Shown here in pieces: positions 1 to 12,361 of a DNA stretch of 64,000 nt; position 1 is the stretch's first letter; every line of letters begins with the position of its first letter. Position numbers and translations under genes: made by a program. The DNA comes from Nemophila menziesii. Lineage: Eukaryota > Streptophyta > Magnoliopsida > Boraginales > Hydrophyllaceae. The notes beneath the pieces are model-generated. The model saw nothing but the letters and a program-made list of their open reading frames with translations. It did no database searches and was not told where the DNA came from. The stretch lies in contig JARWIR010000021.1 of assembly GCA_029959085.1 (NCBI GenBank), positions 21,973,620 to 22,037,619 of the forward strand, read 5' to 3'.

Positions 1-306
1 TTCACTGGAGCTAAGTAAGGTTAAATTCTCACTTTCAGTTTCTGTTCCTCTTTTAGACCTTTCATCGAACATGTTGTCCTCATTATTTAAAATGCTATTC
101 TTCCTATTTGAATCATACTCTACACCCTCTTCAACACTTTTACTCATCATATTAACTCGTTTTGCAGCAGAAAAATTGTTACTAACTTGAATAACCGGAG
201 TAGCAGGTATATATTTACCTTGTACAGGCATCAGCTCCCCTCCAGGCTCGTTTGTTTCAACACTGTTCTTATTTCCCTTTTTTCCAGCTTTCTTTCTAGG
301 CGCCAT
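1..306 (-). CDS. N-terminal part of unidentified ORF, runs off left edge
   Basis: An open frame of 102 codons starts at an ATG at 304-306 and stays open to base 1, so the protein continues outside the window. The first residues are strongly basic (MAPRKKAGKKGNKN), and the rest is hydrophilic and rich in Ser, Asn, Glu and Lys, with no membrane segment. No conserved domain is visible in this piece. The upstream leader (307-910) looks like a long 5' UTR. A basic, low-complexity N-terminus after a long leader would fit the first ORF of a LINE or another retroelement, but also a nuclear host protein. I do not recognise it. Confidence 0.4.
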   Translation of the reverse strand, partial: MAPRKKAGKKGNKNSVETNEPGGELMPVQGKYIPATPVIQVSNNFSAAKRVNMMSKSVEEGVEYDSNRKNSILNNEDNMFDERSKRGTETESENLTLLSSSE

Positions 307-910
307 TTTATTCGTCTTGAATAATGGAGCTCAGCAAAAAAAGAACGACTAAATTTGGTGAAGAAACCAGCAAGAAATCACCAAATTTCGAACAGTATTC
401 GGATATTGCAGCACAATAGTCTGAGAACGATTTTACACGGATTTTTTTGTTGATTCTAACACAAACTTTAATACTGATTCTCCTATTATTACGTAATAAT
501 TGCACAATGAATACCAAAATTAACTTTCTGCCTTTCCCACTAAACTGGAATAAGCTTTTCCTTCACGTTAAACCCACCACCCTATCCACACAGCGCGTGA
601 CTTCAACTCACCCTCTTCACCTTCACTCAGCCGACAGCTTCAATCCTACTCAGATTTCCACTATCTCCAACTTTGAATTAATTTCCAAACTCCAAATCAA
701 TAAACCCAAAAGAAATTAAAACAAAAACTAAAAAAATATAGGAGATGAAATTTCCAACTCCGGTCAAACTCCGGTCAACCTCCAGTCAATCGCCGGTCAA
801 ACTCCAACCATAGCATCGGAGAGTCATCAGTGATGGTGGGGGGTCAAATTTGGTCAACGGGAGTCAAAGCTTGGTCAAACTTTGACCAAAACTTCAAACC
901 CTAGAGAGAG
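307..910 (-). promoter_or_regulatory. Leader with reiterated GGTCAA/TTGACC motifs
   Basis: This is the region upstream of the ORF at the left edge. Between about 757 and 892 the plus strand repeats CTCCGGTCAA-like and TTGGTCAA-like units at least eight times; on the minus strand these read TTGACC or TTTGACC. At 899-912 the minus strand reads as a CT-rich tract ending in TCTCTAGGGTTT, typical of plant 5' UTRs and LINE 5' ends. TTGAC is the core of the plant W-box, so the array could bind WRKY factors, but this is inference and the repeats may simply be a degenerate minisatellite. Confidence 0.3.
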
Positions 911-2035
911 AAAGAGGAGAGAAGGGAGAGGATTGTGTGTTTATGGTGTTGTGTGTGTTTTTGAGAGTTTTTTTATTAGAGTAATGATTTAATGATGGGG
1001 TAAAAAAAAATATTTACAAATTTACCATTGAAAAGAGAGAAATATTTTCAATAGCATTAGTCAATTTACAAAGAAAACATAAAGAATATGGATTTCACAT
1101 TCTCTAAAAAATATCTTTTTTTATCTCATATTCTAAAAAATTCTAATCTATATAAAATAAAAAATCCCAATTCTCATATCTCCCCCCCCCCCTCTGATGA
1201 GTTCTGCAGTTCAGTCTCTCCAATGGGCAGCTTCTCGGATCAACAATAGGTCATCCGTTTCACTAGGACAAACATATTTAAGCTTGAGGATTTCATAAAT
1301 ATTAGTCAATCGGGTCTAGTGCAACACATTGGGTATGATAATAAATTGATAGTTAAAAATAATAGTTTAGCAAGCCCTAACTATCATTGAACGTATAGTT
1401 CAAAACCTCCGCTATTTGGGCCAACGAGCCTAGAAAGCGGTTTTTATTTTGTTGTTTTTCCCTTGCTTTCAAATCACAACTTCTTCTATTTTATTTTGGA
1501 TTTGTTCCTCGTATTAACTTTGATATTTTTAAAAGAAAAATACTAGCTTGATATCTAAACAAAGTTTAACTCCTCTCCTACTATAAGTTGTGGACAATAT
1601 TCTGTGGGATGGCAAATAGAATACTTTGTTTATTTCTCTTAGGAGAGTTTTTTTTATTACAATGGAGGTCCTAATACTGTGTACTTTTCTTTCTCGGTAG
1701 ATAATTATATTAATTTTACAAAACTTTCTATCCACAAATAGCCCTCGTTAGTCCATTCGGTCAAAAATGTTAAAAACGAATGAAAAAAATGATACTTTTT
1801 TTTTTTTGCTATTTTCGTTCATCCCATTACCTAAAATTCAATCCATATTTTTTGTTCAAAATTTAAGGAATTTATGGAAGCATAAAAAGAATATTACAAC
1901 AAGCAAATTGAAACTTGGCCAGCATTATCCATACACACAAACCAAACTGAATCTTCCTAAATTACAACACAACTGTTTAATAAGCATAGTATCACTTTCC
2001 TACTCCTTTTTGGGCTAGCTGAATAATTAAACTTT
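911..2035. other. AT-rich stretch without recognisable gene
   Basis: No supported coding region was seen. There are T- and A-runs, a short poly-C tract (about 1181-1192) and only short chance ORFs with low-complexity translations. Confidence 0.5.
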
Positions 2036-2400
2036 GGTTGTGGCACCACCTACGATGGACCTGCCTCATTTGATGGCTCCATCTTGGGTACAGATGAGCA
2101 GGAAGGTACCGAGGCCTAGAAGTTGATGAGAAGCTAGCCTGTGACACCACCTGGGATGATCTTGCATCATCTAATGGCTCAATTTAGGTCCAAAATCATG
2201 CCTCGGTTCAATGAAGAAGCCAGGAGGGTACCGAGACCTAGAAGTAGCAGATGCAAAGTTAGCCGCCGCCTGGGATAGGCATGCATTACGCGATGGATCT
2301 TTGGTCCAAAGAAGAAGCCAGGAGGGTGTCGAGGCCCAGAAGTAGCAACTGCACCTGATGGCTCAATCTTTGGTCCAAGTGACGGTAAGAACCCATGAGG
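2036..2400 (-). repeat. Decayed tandem repeat in tail of NF-YB relic
   Basis: Units of roughly 110-120 bp recur at about 2041, 2145 and 2260 on the plus strand. Each carries recognisable blocks: a CCTGGGATG-like block, a CATCTGATGGCTCAAT-like block, a GAAGAAGCCAGGAGGGT-like block and an ending like CCTAGAAGTAG. On the coding (minus) strand the shared block encodes a Pro-Pro-Gly-Phe-Phe motif. The copies nearest 2040 are the most diverged and are no longer in frame with the pseudogene. Confidence 0.6.
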
Positions 2401-2958
2401 GTATACAGGAGTAGATGGACCTGCACGTGATGGAGGAAAGAAGCCGGGTGGAATTGTGTGTGCAGGAGGAAAGTTAGGTTGTGCCGCCTGGGATGGACCT
2501 GCAACAGACGGGTGACTGATTGGTCCTGATGCAAGTGCAACTGAAGGTGCAGGAAAAAATCCAGGGTGATGACCCACGGAAGTAGGTACAGAATGAGGAG
2601 GATGAGCTGGAAAACCAAACCTGGCTGCTTCACGTTCCCGGTAGCGACGAAGATGTATCTGCACAACAATAACATAATTGTCGTACCCAAGGGTGTTCAT
2701 GGCGGTGATCAGGTCATCACCACTTAGGATCTTCCTATAATTGTTAATTCAAACATCACTGGCTTCTGAAGTGATGAACCTAATAAAGTGGGAAACGTAT
2801 TTCTGCATTGCTTCCATAGATTCATCAGAGATATTAGCATTTGCTGGTAGGATTGTCCGCATGATCCTTGCCACATTAGCCATGGGCATGAAAAAATCTT
2901 GTTCACCAACCTAGATATCATTCACATATGGTGCCTGTGTCCCTACGCATAAAACCAT
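2179..2958 (-). pseudogene. NF-YB (LEC1-type) pseudogene with PPGFF-rich tail
   Basis: Read on the minus strand, this frame holds an almost complete NF-YB (HAP3/CBF-A) histone-fold domain. NF-YB pairs with NF-YC and NF-YA to bind CCAAT boxes in the nucleus. The order of family blocks is [61 protein letters not shown] and HLRRYRERE. The EQD...MP start and the Asp after IS (ISDES) match LEC1/L1L-type rather than ordinary NF-YBs. Two in-frame stops break it: TAG at 2911-2913, just before the domain, and TGA at 2749-2751, where the family has the Cys of the EAS(D/N)xC region. The domain is followed by a Pro-rich tail with repeated PGFF motifs ending at 2179. No intron is seen. A retained remnant or a duplicated fragment are both possible; an intact protein is not. 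Confidence 0.75.
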
Positions 2959-3216
2959 AAAATTACTAGTTTATGCTTGCATTGGTGCAACCTTCACATT
3001 GACCAAGTTATAATCAATTTTTTCATTTATAAATTTGTACAATTGATGGTCATACCACAAATATGTGGTATATTCTAGATCTACCCGAATATATTTGTTC
3101 AAAAGAAAATAAATTGGACAAGCTACAATCTTATTACTTGTAAAAATCTCATCTTCACTAAACAAGGCAAACATTTAATAATATTCACCAAAATAAATAA
3201 TCGAGGATATAATAAT

Positions 3217-3482
3217 GTGTATAGATAAATTATTGGGTCCACCAACCTAAAAAGCATAATTACAAACTTTCCACCAGGACCATAGGGGGAAATTGACCAA
3301 GTGGACAACAAAAATAATCTTAAATTAAGAGAAGAGTTATTTTAGAACAAGATCTAAAATAAATCTTCTCTTAATTTAAGATTATATATGCTGTCCACTT
3401 GGTCAATTTCTCCCTGTGGTCCTAGTGGAATGTTTGTAATTATATTTTTTAGGTTGGTGGACCCAATAATTTATCTATACAC
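3217..3482. repeat. Foldback (near-palindromic) repeat, MITE-like
   Basis: The left arm (from 3217, GTGTATAGATAAATTATTGG) is the reverse complement of the right arm (ending 3482, AATAATTTATCTATACAC) over about 125 bp each, with scattered mismatches, around a centre near 3347. Inner arms carry TCTTAAATTAAGAGAAGA and its inverse. A further TGTCCACTTGGTCAATT copy occurs at about 3541. A transcript would fold into one long hairpin. No clear target-site duplication or coding capacity was seen. Confidence 0.7.
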
Positions 3483-5460
3483 AAGGATATTAGTTTTAGC
3501 TCTAGTTCTAAAAGAACTCTTCTCATAGATTATTTTTCTTGTCCACTTGGTCAATTATATATATATATATATATTCTTTTTATTGTGAATTTAAGTTAAA
3601 GACATTTGGTAAAATTTATAGAGCTAAGACTAGGATGAGATACTCCATGAGGCAAACATATGGTGTGAGTCATATTGTATTTGCTAATAGTTTTTTTTTT
3701 TGTCAATGGTATTTGCTAATAGTTACACTTCACATTTGAACAATATGCAAGCAATGATATCGAAACATGGGTCCACTTATAGGTTTAACTCAATTTGGAA
3801 GAGAGGAAAATTACATTGGAAGACTATTATTTTAGTTTTGACACCATCTTGTAAGAGGACCTTGTGGGGGCCTTGAGAGCCTCCATTTCCTTTGACCCAA
3901 AAACATTGTACTATCAAATAAATATATTTTAAATTATTAAATTGTAGTCTCCATTTATATAAAATAATGAATTTAATTTATTAGATTCATATCTCATTTT
4001 ATAATTGATAGTAATGCATCTTACCTTCTTAATTATTTTTGTTGTCTTTTTTTGAAATATCATGACCATCCGTCTTATCTTTTAAATTAAATATATTCTT
4101 TGGGTATGCATGACCTGTAGACCATGGAAATAAAATAGTTAGTGTTATTGTATAATATATGATATCAAATAATTTAAATATTTACACGTAATCAGGGGAA
4201 ACTCCATGAGGGCTAAGGAGGTTACAACTCTCGTTGTTTTTGATAAAGTCCATATTTATCCTATTTATAAAACATATGCAAAGAAATTATAAAAATGAAA
4301 TTCAACCGTTGTTGAGTTTTAATTATTAAATTTAGAAGCATAAATATTATATTTTAAACCTTTTAATTCAGTGTACACGTAATAAGTAAATGTATATTAA
4401 TATCAGATGAAATTAAATATTATATGAAAATAAGACACATAAAAATAATAAAATAGTAAATAAATTGTAACAAAGCTATACATAAAAAACTATGAGAAAT
4501 TGTAAAATAAATATTTGTGTTTTATTTTTTTACATTAAACAAAAAAAATTGATCTATTATGAATTAATCCCTTATATATTTTTTGCACAAAAATAATAAG
4601 TATTTCAAAAAAATTGATCATTCTTAAGAACATATACTATTTATTACCCATGGAAAAGAAAAATTTCAAACTAAAATATGACTAATACAAAAAATCTGTT
4701 TTTTTACCATAAAATATACAGAAACATGAAAGGAATAAAATATATAATAAAGAACGTATTTGTGAATTTAATATAAAAAAATTATTTATTTTAGATATGT
4801 CTGTAGATCATTTAGTTGTTTCCTTAATATTCCAAGTAGATAATATTAGGTTCGAGCATAGTCAGTTAACTGGCCAATTTTCCAAAATACCCGACTAACA
4901 ATGGGTCGATGTGTCATTTATGAAAAACGATCAAGAGATGTAAACCCCTACATTATTAGGTTGATTGGTTTATTAAGGTTCAAGGTCAGTTTCGGTACAT
5001 GGTTGGATTCTGGTTAAGATTTAGATCTAAATTCAAACATATCAGAACTTTATACATAAAGTTAGAAAGTTAGATCTAGATCTAGATTCTAGTAATATCC
5101 TAATTCTTTATCAAAATATAGGAAATAAAATATAAATATACATATAATTCTATTTCAGATTTATATTAGATAATATATTTCAATATCATTATAGATCTAT
5201 AATATTGAAATTATTATAGTTTTAGTACATCAGAATTATATTTCAATGTTGCATACAGTATATATGTAGACATTATACCAAAAATTAGACATGATTTATT
5301 GGATCCATATTCATATAAAAAAACAAAAATTAAAGGTAATGGATACTGAACCTGTAACTTTATCGATATAAAAGTTCCAACAATGATCTACAATAAAATA
5401 CCTAAACAAAAATTCCTTGGGATCTCGATGGAAATAGTAAAGAGTCTTGTTGATTTGCTT
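3483..5460. other. AT-rich intergenic stretch
   Basis: No gene, tRNA or recognisable transposon end was seen. A short (AT)n run lies at about 3555-3573 and there are many A- and T-runs. Confidence 0.5.

Positions 5461-5552
<92 letters not shown>
5461..5552. repeat. (TG)n(GA)n compound microsatellite
   Basis: About 11 TG units run directly into about 34 GA units, ending before AAGAATTTC. The apparent minus-strand ORF here is only Ser-Leu low complexity. Confidence 0.97.
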
Positions 5553-5554
<2 letters not shown>

Positions 5555-5856
5555 ATTTCTGAAAGAAAAATATATTATAGTGTAGTATCATATAGGGTCA
5601 GGTTAAGAAGGGTGAGAAAATAAAAATTAATGGGCCAAAACATAGTTAAAAGATTTGGGTCAAAATCGAAATATGGGTTAAAAATGTTAAAAACCTGACA
5701 AATGGCATTACAAGCTAGATGCTTAGGTTGGTTCGATTAGATTTATACTTATATAATTAACATCTTACAAAAATATAATACATTACAATGTTTTTTAATT
5801 TTTAAAAGTAATTATTTGAGATTAATTTAAACATTCATGTAAAAGAAAAAAAATTA
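5553..5856. other. AT-rich spacer before element A
   Basis: Nothing recognisable was seen between the microsatellite and the LTR edge. Confidence 0.5.
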
Positions 5857-7366
5857 TGGTGGGGCTAATGGTGTGATAAAATAGTAGATAAATAAAGATA
5901 ATAATAAAGGACACACACCCTTAACTACCACGAGAAACTCGTTGCAAGTATTATCAAATCGTTTGAAATTTTAGTTAGTAAGTAAAGTTCGTTCGCATGG
6001 TTTTGATCCGTTATATCTACTTGTGTTCAATAATAGTGTATGTAAATTTAGATGTTTAAAACATAGATAAGATGAATAATTATCAGACATGAATAAATAA
6101 ACAAGAATACATATAAATAAATATGAATGCAAAATAAGATGATGATTAGGGTTACTAGTATGAGCCTATATACTAAGTTGTTATTCTAACCTTAAGGGTG
6201 AATTAAGCATTATATGTGTAGCTGGGATTCTAAATTCTTCCTAACCCCTGTCAAGGTGGACATAGGAGGTGGGGACTTGGGTCAGGGGACCCTGCGCAAT
6301 GATCGGTGGTTAAATCAAACCTCAATGACTATCGAGCTAGGCAAGCCCGTCGGGATCACTACCGCACACTAGATGATTATGTGGTGTTGTCAATAATTGA
6401 ATCCCCCGTCAGGGTGTAAAATCAATTACTAAGGACAGTCCTAAGATTGGCCAAATCTAGGGCTAGAATATGTCAAAGCACATAACAGAGATATACGCCA
6501 AGCTCAAATCAATTAAAATAACAAGCAGTATTCTAGGATTTAGACAAAGTAATAACCCAAATAATTAATAATTAAAACTTATAGAATAAAAGTTCAGAAA
6601 TATGGTTAAGCCACAAAATATATAGCTAATTACCCTAATTAGAGAGAAGGAAATATATTGAAGAGTAGTTTGTCACTCTCAAGCTTTTTGCTTCTTGTCT
6701 TCCTCTACATGCTAGCTTGCTTCTCTGGATGATAAAACTTGATTCTAAAGATTAACAACTGAGAGAGTACAATATCTACATATGTAAATAGCTGTATTTA
6801 TAGGTGTTAGCCAAAATCCTGGAGTGGAAGTCAAGTTATTGGAGTCCTATTCCTTTATAAATTTGTTTCCTAAAATATAGGACATGGTAAACACCGCAGA
6901 TTGATTTGGTCATATCTCATTCGTTACTTAGCCAAATTCAGTGCACCATCTATTAAAACGACCGAAATTCAAAGATCTATCTGACCATATAAAGTCTCCT
7001 TCAAATTCTTAACCGATTTTCTGCAGTATTAAAAACAGTGGATGTCGTTACAGCTTTGGCAGATTTATTTTGAAGTTTTTCCTTTCCTAATTCAGTTTGT
7101 TTCCTTTTAACTCTAGATTTCACCTTGTATCTTCTTTCCTTAACTCCTTGACATTTATTTGACATCTAATTATATTTCATATTACTTAAGAGCTTCACAT
7201 TAACACACAAATTGTACCAAATATGCTCTAAAAGTAATAAATCTCCAAATAAAGACATGAATTAAGAATTTATCAAATAATGGGGAAAATCCCTTAACAA
7301 TTAATGAAATGCACCTAAAATGATGTCTCTAAACTAGAATAATATATCAAAAATATGGAGACATCA
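5857..7366 (-). mobile_element. LTR of Athila-like element A (3' LTR, minus strand)
   Basis: This is a 1.5-kb LTR reading TG...CA on the minus strand. The left edge is TGGTGGGGCTAATGGTGTGA and the right edge is GGAGACATCA. It aligns along its length with the LTRs of element C, including the stretch with AATAAAGATAATAATAAAG and the GGTGTGATAAAA end. On the minus strand the first bases form the TGATGTCTCC...GGAGACATCA-type inverted repeat seen in all related LTRs here. The flank inside the element (7367 on) is the polypurine-like AGACCCCCAACTCAAAG (complement CTTTGAGTTGGGGGTCT), so this is the 3' LTR. No 5' LTR partner is present. Confidence 0.85.
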
Positions 7367-8778
7367 AGACCCCCAACTCAAAGTTGTATCGTCCCGATAC
7401 AATAAAGAATAAGAACACAGGGAAGTCTTTAAAAATACACCTAAGTCAATTAAGTACAAATGGAAGAAGATAGAAGTATGTGAGTAATAATCTAAAGGAA
7501 ACTACTTAGAAAGTTCCATGTAATAATATCTACAAACTAAATTACCTATATACTTGTCATACAAACAATCAACACGGTTTAAGTTCAAGATTAGATTAGC
7601 TTTACAATGCACGAAGGAGAGGTTCTAGCTTGGTCATCGATCCTAACAAAGTCTCCAATGGTCCATATAACTACTCTCTATTGGGTCAGTTGCTCCTAAA
7701 TCACATAGTCAAGAATCACAAGGTCTTTAAGGTTGTAATGTTAGGCTTAGGGACGGTATAATCGTATATTTGGATAATTTAGAGAGATTTTTTGGCTCTC
7801 ACCTCACTAGCCATCAACAAATGACCATAGGGCTTGAGTTGCTCTCATATATGTTCTCACTCAACCCAATGATTTGATACACTAATTAGCATCCCCAATA
7901 ACCCAATAATACAGCATTAAGATAATCACATAAGAAATTCCACTTTGCTGGTCCAAATCATACTCAATCTTTTTATATCAAATTTTCTTTTGTAAGTTAG
8001 CTATGACTCTCCTTTTTATGTGAGATATCATACTACTTCTTTTTTATATTTCTTTTCTTTTCAATAATATTCTCTTTTTTACCCCGGAAAAGGGTTACAA
8101 TATAATACAGCGAATCATCATCAAGAGCACAATACATAAGCTAAAAAATACCCAACCCAATGATGTTTCCCATAAAGTGAAACCACCACCCCAAACTCAA
8201 GCTCTAAAACGAATGTTTAAGCATCGCAATTCGAGTGCAGGTCATATGGAAATGTTCTAAAATCTAAAGGGTATGTCTTATAATGTGGCTAATAAAAAGG
8301 CTTAAGAAAGGCTCAAAGGGGCTGAGAATGATATATATAAATAATAAGTGGACAGTAAGCTAAAAGGCAACAAGGGGTTTATCAAAGAACTGCCTTAATC
8401 ACTTTCTAAACTATGCAAATTCATTACTTTCTCACCTCTAACACGTTCATTAAATGGGTTTATCAACTATCTCGGACCTCACGGCCTACATACCCCTCAA
8501 GGCACCCTAAGATCAAACATACTTCTACCGCATTACTCACTAATCTTTTCTTTACTATCAATGTGTGTTTTCATGTTTATACTCTAAGAATACAAAATAA
8601 CCAGCTTATAAACAAATTACTTACTATCATAAATTCACTAAATTTATGCTTTTAAGCCATTAAACACAATCTATATCAAATTCCTATCTTTCAACAATTT
8701 TATTTTCCTCTAGAAAACAATAAATCACATAATTTGGAGATGATGGACAACGAATTCCTACACCCCCAGCTTAAAAAT

Positions 8779-8798
8779 GAGTCGTGTCCCTACGACTC
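8779..8798 (-). repeat. Conserved hairpin before PPT-like motif, element A
   Basis: An inverted repeat (GAGTCGTG type) with a short GGGA-type loop sits next to a PPT-like purine run (minus strand TTTTTAAGCTGGGGGTGT). The same module occurs in B, C and D. In this copy one stem pair next to the loop is mismatched. Confidence 0.75.
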
Positions 8799-9754
8799 GA
8801 AACAGACTCTAAAAAAATCAAATCTAACATAGATATTGCAAATACAGAAATGGTAGGGAAGAAAGAAAACATACTCTTCGAGGCTATTGCCTCGCATGAT
8901 CAATATCCAAGATAAGGTGTAGTGCTTTTCTTGTATGTAAACTTCTAGTATCACCAATTTCGCATTCCCTTACCTCCTAATATGCTTCATCCCAATCAAT
9001 CATACAACTCTAGAAATCTCTTTTACTTACCTTCTCCAATTTTGTTCTTGAATACTTTGTCATGTGAAGGTGTTCATCCAGGAATCTTTGTTTTAACGAT
9101 AGCTTATAGTGTCATGTAAGTTTCACTCATCTTGGGTATAGATCTTGATATGAAGTGGTTGTGGTGATTTCTCCTTGAAAGATGTAACTGCTCTTCTCTT
9201 TGATTTCACCACTGCTAGCTTCTCTCTACTTACTAGACCTATTTTACCCTTTTCCTTTGTTCTGAACTTGCACCAATCTAAATTAATTTCTCCTTGATCT
9301 TACCCAATACCTTTCTTTGTTTCTTCATATCCCTTAACACTAGATAGCGTCTATGTTCTTTTCGTCATCTTAATTGACCCCCAACTCAAGGATTTGAACA
9401 CTCTTGAACTACCTTATGGTTATAGATATATAAGGTGTTATTTGGGTTAGGAAAGGTGTAAGCATGATGATTCTTTATGTGGGTATGATTAACTCTTGCT
9501 TGGATGATATGGAAAAATATTTGTAATTTTTGAATTTTGACTCTTGGATTCTAGGTGTTGTGGAATGATTTGGATGGTTGAATTCTATTTTTAGAACTTT
9601 AGGTGAGGATTTGGATACGTTATTTATGGTGATTTGGTAGTGTTTTTACGTGAGGTGGAGGTTTGGTGTTTCAAAGGAGGTTGGGGGATTTGGGGAAGAA
9701 AGAGGCTTAAGCTTTATGAATTCGTAAGTGTTATATAAGATAACCTCTTCTCCC

Positions 9755-10290
9755 ATCTCTTTGTTGGCGTCGTGCGCTGCACCACGGGGTTGGTGCAGTC
9801 TACCGCAAAAATCTTCTAATCTTCAAACGTGGCATGGTGCGTCGCGATTCTCGATACGGTTCTTGGGTGCGGTGCACCGCGGGAGTGGTGAGGTGTACCG
9901 CACAGTACTTTCTTTGCTGGCGGAATTTTACATGATTTCATCAAGTGTGGTGACGATTTTTGTTGTTACGGTGTACCGTGTGAATGATGTACTTGATACC
10001 GTGGTACGGTACGCACACGAGTGACGAGATGGATTTTGGTGCGGTGTACAACGCTAAGCTTCTGTCCCTCACAAAAAAACATGTTTTGTTATTTTATCTC
10101 CAAACCAAGTGTACTCTACTCCATTGGATATATCTCAAAAAAATATACGATTTAGACTCGAGAAAAAGTGAATTCTGATATCCGAGTGTAAAGTTATGCC
10201 AGATCGAAGTTCTTGTCGATTTCTATCACTAATCGGTGCGGTGCACTGCGTGTAGCTACGGTGTAGCGCAGATAAATATCTGTCCAGCAT
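9755..10290 (-). repeat. GC-rich palindrome array of element A
   Basis: Several paired, imperfectly palindromic GC-rich motifs lie in otherwise AT-rich DNA. GCGGTGCACCGC (about 9869-9880) is a perfect 12-bp palindrome; others include CGTGCGCTGCACCACG, GGTGTACCGCAC, ACGGTGTACCGT, CGTGGTACGGTACG and GGTGCGGTGCACTGCG. They occupy the same place in the element as the CGGTATACCG array of C and the GCGGTACACCGC array of B. Confidence 0.75.
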
Positions 10291-10424
10291 TTTTTAACTT
10301 CGAAAATTTTCTATTTTTTCACCCCAAACTCGAACCTTTGCATACCCACACATCAAAAACACTCATACCTTCCTTATTACTGCAATATGCACTCAAAAAC
10401 ACATAAACTAACTAATCTAACCGA

Positions 10425-12361
10425 AAAAAGTTGTACTAGTAAACAATCGTTGTTGACGGATAATACTTCAGATCCGGTTTCTCCAAACGATAATCTAGGG
10501 ATTAAATCAGATCAAAAATTGTTTAGATTTAACGGTGGAGAATTGTCTCTGATGGTGATAATGCATTTAGTACAAAGTATTACTACACGTATGATTATAA
10601 GATTCCGAAGCGGAAGGTGTTGGATTTTGCATTGGCAGAGAGAGAAGGATAGGAGGAGAAAATTGTTTGGTAGCTTTGTTGGTTCGCCAGCTTGTCTTTT
10701 ATTTTTTTTTTATTTTTTTTAAGACATATCATGAAAAAGAAAAGTAAAAAATGGTGAAAATACTTTTCTTTTTTTAGGATAATGATTAAAAAAAGAGATT
10801 TTTCTTTTAGTAGGTTTATTTATCTATTTCTATTTGAGATACTTAAAATAATGGGGTTTTGTTACATTTCACTTGTTATCATTTTCCGAAATTAATAGCT
10901 AGTCTTTCGATCTTTTCATTCTCGCTCGAAACTTGTTTTTTGTCCTGTTAGCGCCTTTATCTATTAGCACCTTTTGTTTGTTAGCGCCTAGTGCTTGATA
11001 TATGTCGATTTCTCCCAACCATGGTCATACAAGTTTATTAAATTGCAAAGAAAAAAAATGTTACAGAAAGTTAAAAATTATTATATAACTACAAATATAT
11101 TTCCAAAATACAAAGTTATTATTATATGGCTAACTTAAGGATTTGTTTGTATTTATAAGGGAAAAATTAATAAAGGAAAAGAAAAAAAAATTTAAAGGAA
11201 AAGAAAGGAAGAGAAATTTTTGTTTGGATTAAAAAATTTTATAAAAGAAAATTTCATAAATGATTTTGGATATCTTTTGTTTGAATTGAAATAATACAAT
11301 AGGTAAGAAAATAAAAGATTAATTTTAGTCTTTAATCATTAATAGAATTTCCTTCTCTCCATTTGACTCTAATTTGGAGTGATTATAAAAATGGATATAG
11401 AAATGATTTTTGGAATCATTTATTTTCTTTTTTTTATAAGATTTTCTAATACAAACACCGTAAAAAATAAAAAATGATTTCTATTCCTTTACTTTCTTTC
11501 CATTTTTCTCAATCCAAACAAACCATAATTATATAGATTACCTATAGAGAAAAGGCTACTTATTTAGGGATAATTTCAAATTTGATCGGTGACTTTCGTA
11601 AAATTTAATGCGAAGATTGTGACCACTAATTAATATTATAATATATTACTTTTATTTTTTGTTCTTATTTAACTTGAACATTTTTTATTATATTTTTTAT
11701 TAATAATATATAGTTATATACATAAATTATTTTATATAATATTCAAAGTTTTATAATTAAGTTTAACAATTTAAATTATAAAAATATTCAATAATATATT
11801 TAATATATTTAATATTATAAATATAATTATTTATTTATATCTTATTTACAAAAAAATAATAAAAAAGGGGTAAATTTTATTCATTACCTTTTACAACAAG
11901 GGATTTTTGTTCAAAACTATTTAATGATTTTTAACCTATTTTGAAAAATAATTGCAAGAAAACCTTATTCGATAAAATAATTGCAAATAATCCATTAGCT
12001 TAATTGCCCATTAACTTTTTTAATTCGGAAGCCCTTCTTTGAAGAGCGCCTTACTAAAAAAAATACACTTATTATTGGCCAACGATCTTTGTTAGCCTTT
12101 ACTCAATTTCATATTTTTTTTGCTAATTCTCCAGAAGAATTTAACAATCTAGTCTAATATCATTTCATCATGGTACCAAGAAACTTAATCTTCCGTAAGT
12201 AACACTTGATCGGTTTTTATTTACGGAATCCTTAAACACTTTTTCGATGTCTTTTAGAGATGGTGCTCTTCTTACTTACGATATCATAAAAATTATTGGC
12301 CAACAATCTTACATTTTCAAAAGAAGAACATTACATGTTTTGCTACTTCTGTAAGCAGAAG
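10425..12361. other. AT-rich stretch with MITE-like and dispersed repeats
   Basis: No gene was seen. About 11135-11530 has imperfect terminal inverted repeats (GGATTTGTTTG at the left, CAATCCAAACAAACC at the right) around an A/T-rich core, as in small MITEs. About 11920-12075 is a diverged inverted copy of the ~410-bp repeat that flanks the MULE further right (shared GCAATTATTTTATC and gCGCTCTTC...GAAG blocks). The last bases, AGAAG at 12357-12361, are the TSD of element B. Confidence 0.5.

Larger units (their letters stand above)
7367..10424 (-). mobile_element. Truncated internal 3' region of Athila-like element A
   Basis: From the 3' LTR upstream, this matches the 3' non-coding region of element C block by block. 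The blocks are the CATACCGTCCCTAAGCC region (about 7735-7760), the CGAATTGCGATGC plus GAGTTTGGGGTGG block (about 8190-8250), the hairpin at 8779-8798, the CGAGGC repeat (about 8879-8895) and the palindrome array (about 9760-10290). Similarity to C stops near 10424, so the gag-protease part and 5' LTR are missing. Nothing in it codes for a recognisable protein. Confidence 0.8.

Noticed and set aside
2749..2751. TGA in the NF-YB frame as a selenocysteine or readthrough codon
   Set aside because: Land plants lack selenocysteine insertion, and a second stop (TAG) interrupts the same frame, so pseudogenisation is simpler.
5388..5591. Minus-strand ORF of 67 codons
   Set aside because: It is translation of the (TG)n(GA)n microsatellite.
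10387..10722. Plus-strand ORF of 111 codons
   Set aside because: It begins inside the decayed end of element A and ends in a poly-T-encoded Phe run, with no recognisable domain.
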